NCBI RefSeq assembly: GCF_900168055.1
Contig: NZ_FUYS01000013.1
Coordinates: 1 to 64,000, forward strand
From: Parapedobacter luteus
GTDB taxonomy: Bacteria; Bacteroidota; Bacteroidia; Sphingobacteriales; Sphingobacteriaceae
DNA length: 64,000 nt
Direction of reading: 5' to 3'
Of the stretch, positions 62,888-64,000 are shown one piece after another (the first letter of the stretch is position 1; each line of letters opens with the position of its first letter). Position numbers and translations under genes: made by a program. The notes under the pieces were generated by a model. The model saw nothing but the letters and a program-made list of their open reading frames with translations. It did no database searches and was not told the DNA's origin.

Positions 62888-63949
62888 CTAAACAGTCATC
62901 TTTTCTTTTTGCAGCCATTCTGGCAGGTCGCTATAAACCAGCTTTTCGAGTACTGCAATCCATTTGGGATGGTCATTGAGGCTTTCTACCAGTTGCACCA
63001 TCTCTCCTCCCAATTCCTTAAACTCAGTTGCATATTCTGTGCCAACCTCATATACCGTCTCCAGACAATCCGATACAAATGCGGGGCAAAAGACCAGCAG
63101 CCGCTTTTTCCCTCTCGCCGCCACATCCTTCAGCACGTCGCTGGTATAAGGCTGTATCCAAGGTGTTTTACCAAGCCTGGATTGGAAACAGACGGTATAA
63201 GCCTCGGCATTCAGGTTGAGCCGTTTCGCTATCAGCCGCGTTGTTGCATAGCATTGTGCCACATAGCAAAACTTGTTATCTTCCGTTATCTGCTCCCGGC
63301 ATTTTGCCTCGTCGCATCGGTGCGTGCCGGTGCCGTCTACATGGAGGAGCTGCCTCACAGGCAACCCATGATAACTAAACAGGTAATGGTCGTACGTTTC
63401 TGGGCGATACCGCTGCGCGTTTTCCGCAAAGACATCTATCATGCCTTCATGGTCAAAAAATTGATTAACGATGGATATCGCCGGAAAAGTCGCCCAATTG
63501 CGTATTTCGTCGGTTATTTTCTCTATCACCGAGCCGGTAGTCGCTGATGCGTACTGCGGAAACAGTGGGATAATCCGGATACTGTCTACCTTCATCTGCT
63601 TCAACCGCTCCAAGGCCGATGCTATCGAAGGGTTTTGATACCGCATGGCTAGCTCCACATAGTACTCATCACCCAGGCGCTCCTGCAGTAGTTGCTGTTG
63701 CCGCATACTGTAATACAACAGCGGCGATCCGGTGTCATCATCCCAAATCTCTTTATAGAGCTTAGCCGAATTGGGGGCCCGGAAAGGAACGATAATACCC
63801 TTCACCAACCAAGACCGTCGCCAAGCAGGGATATCAATGACCCGCCCGTCCATCAAAAACTCCGTAAGATACCGCTTCACGTCCGGCACAGACGGACTAT
63901 CCGGCGTGCCGAGATTAACCAATAAAATTCCCTTTTTCGGTTTGCTCAT
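62888..63949 (-). CDS. hemH: Ferrochelatase
   Basis: 353 residues. KKGILLVNLGTPDSPSVPDV at the N-terminus, IIPLFPQYASATTGSV, metal/porphyrin His194 in YLFSYHGLPVRQ, and the C-terminal LLVFCPAFVSDCLETVYEVG (conserved Glu) followed by a short tail. It inserts ferrous iron into protoporphyrin IX in the last step of haem synthesis. The minus-strand TAACTTTG at 63956-63963 would start transcription 2 nt or less before the ATG, so the mRNA may be nearly leaderless. The metallophosphoesterase starts at the base after its stop. Confidence 0.96.
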   Translation of the reverse strand: MSKPKKGILLVNLGTPDSPSVPDVKRYLTEFLMDGRVIDIPAWRRSWLVKGIIVPFRAPNSAKLYKEIWDDDTGSPLLYYSMRQQQLLQERLGDEYYVELAMRYQNPSIASALERLKQMKVDSIRIIPLFPQYASATTGSVIEKITDEIRNWATFPAISIVNQFFDHEGMIDVFAENAQRYRPETYDHYLFSYHGLPVRQLLHVDGTGTHRCDEAKCREQITEDNKFCYVAQCYATTRLIAKRLNLNAEAYTVCFQSRLGKTPWIQPYTSDVLKDVAARGKKRLLVFCPAFVSDCLETVYEVGTEYATEFKELGGEMVQLVESLNDHPKWIAVLEKLVYSDLPEWLQKEKMTV

Positions 63950-63955
63950 CGGTTA

Positions 63956-63963
63956 CAAAGTTA
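63956..63963 (-). promoter_or_regulatory. -7 element upstream of hemH
   Basis: TAACTTTG on the minus strand, 6 nt before the ATG. No -33 TTG at 19-20 nt. Implies a leaderless or near-leaderless transcript if used. Confidence 0.35.
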
Positions 63964-64000
63964 CGGAATTATCGGTTTTGGCTGGTAAGGCGGTGATAAT

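Overview
The window comes from a free-living member of the Bacteroidota, most likely family Sphingobacteriaceae; a Parapedobacter- or Pedobacter-like genome is a guess from roughly 50% GC and gene content. Evidence: two SusC/SusD polysaccharide utilisation loci, a hybrid two-component regulator, a type IX secretion (T9SS) type B sorting domain next to a PorP/SprF protein, bshC (bacillithiol), DUF4295 beside rpmG, and promoters of the Bacteroidota type TTG-N19-TAnnTTTG. No rRNA, tRNA, CRISPR array, transposase or phage gene was found.

Layout. 1-4831: surface-protein operon (end of a repetitive adhesin, an L-type-lectin-like protein, a T9SS substrate, PorP/SprF). 4851-7890: VOC protein with an apparently leaderless promoter, then an ECF sigma / HEAT-type membrane partner / DUF4097 operon. 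7891-10901: small acidic protein behind tandem palindromes and a perfect Shine-Dalgarno, a DMT exporter, an uncharacterised protein, a GNAT acetyltransferase and a small winged-helix-like protein. 11032-23950 (minus): PUL 1, with hybrid regulator, SusC, SusD, cytoplasmic GH130, MFS importer and an unassigned helical-barrel lipoprotein; probably beta-mannoside use. 24040-28421: a TIM-barrel isomerase-like protein and a large M14 carboxypeptidase, with three copies of a promoter/short RNA/terminator module around them. 28672-31393: DUF4833, an exported isoaspartyl methyltransferase and a PepSY protein. 31408-40317: housekeeping block (bshC, rimO, ftsY, DUF4295, rpmG, rpmB; rbfA, aat; scpA; dxs). 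40395-42044: PafA-type phosphatase. 42184-51497: PUL 2, with DUF6377 regulator, SusC, SusD, GH30 and a surface glycan-binding protein; gene order suggests beta-1,6-glucan. 51498-54504: uvrA behind a folded leader RNA. 54663-63949: gamma-glutamyltransferase-like enzyme, Gfo/Idh/MocA oxidoreductase, ABC permease, esterase, FG-GAP protein, metallophosphoesterase and ferrochelatase.

Best candidate for something undescribed: the module at 24040-24139, 25178-25283 and 28318-28421. Each copy has a canonical promoter with an embedded TAGTGTA-N5-TACACTA operator, an invariant 28-nt block that starts at the predicted +1, and a terminator hairpin whose stem shows compensatory changes while its C-rich loop is kept. 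It looks like a family of 66-72 nt regulatory RNAs under one repressor or activator. The structured uvrA leader (51531-51627) and the tandem TGTTCG-N4-CGAACA palindromes (8095-8133) are the next most interesting signals.
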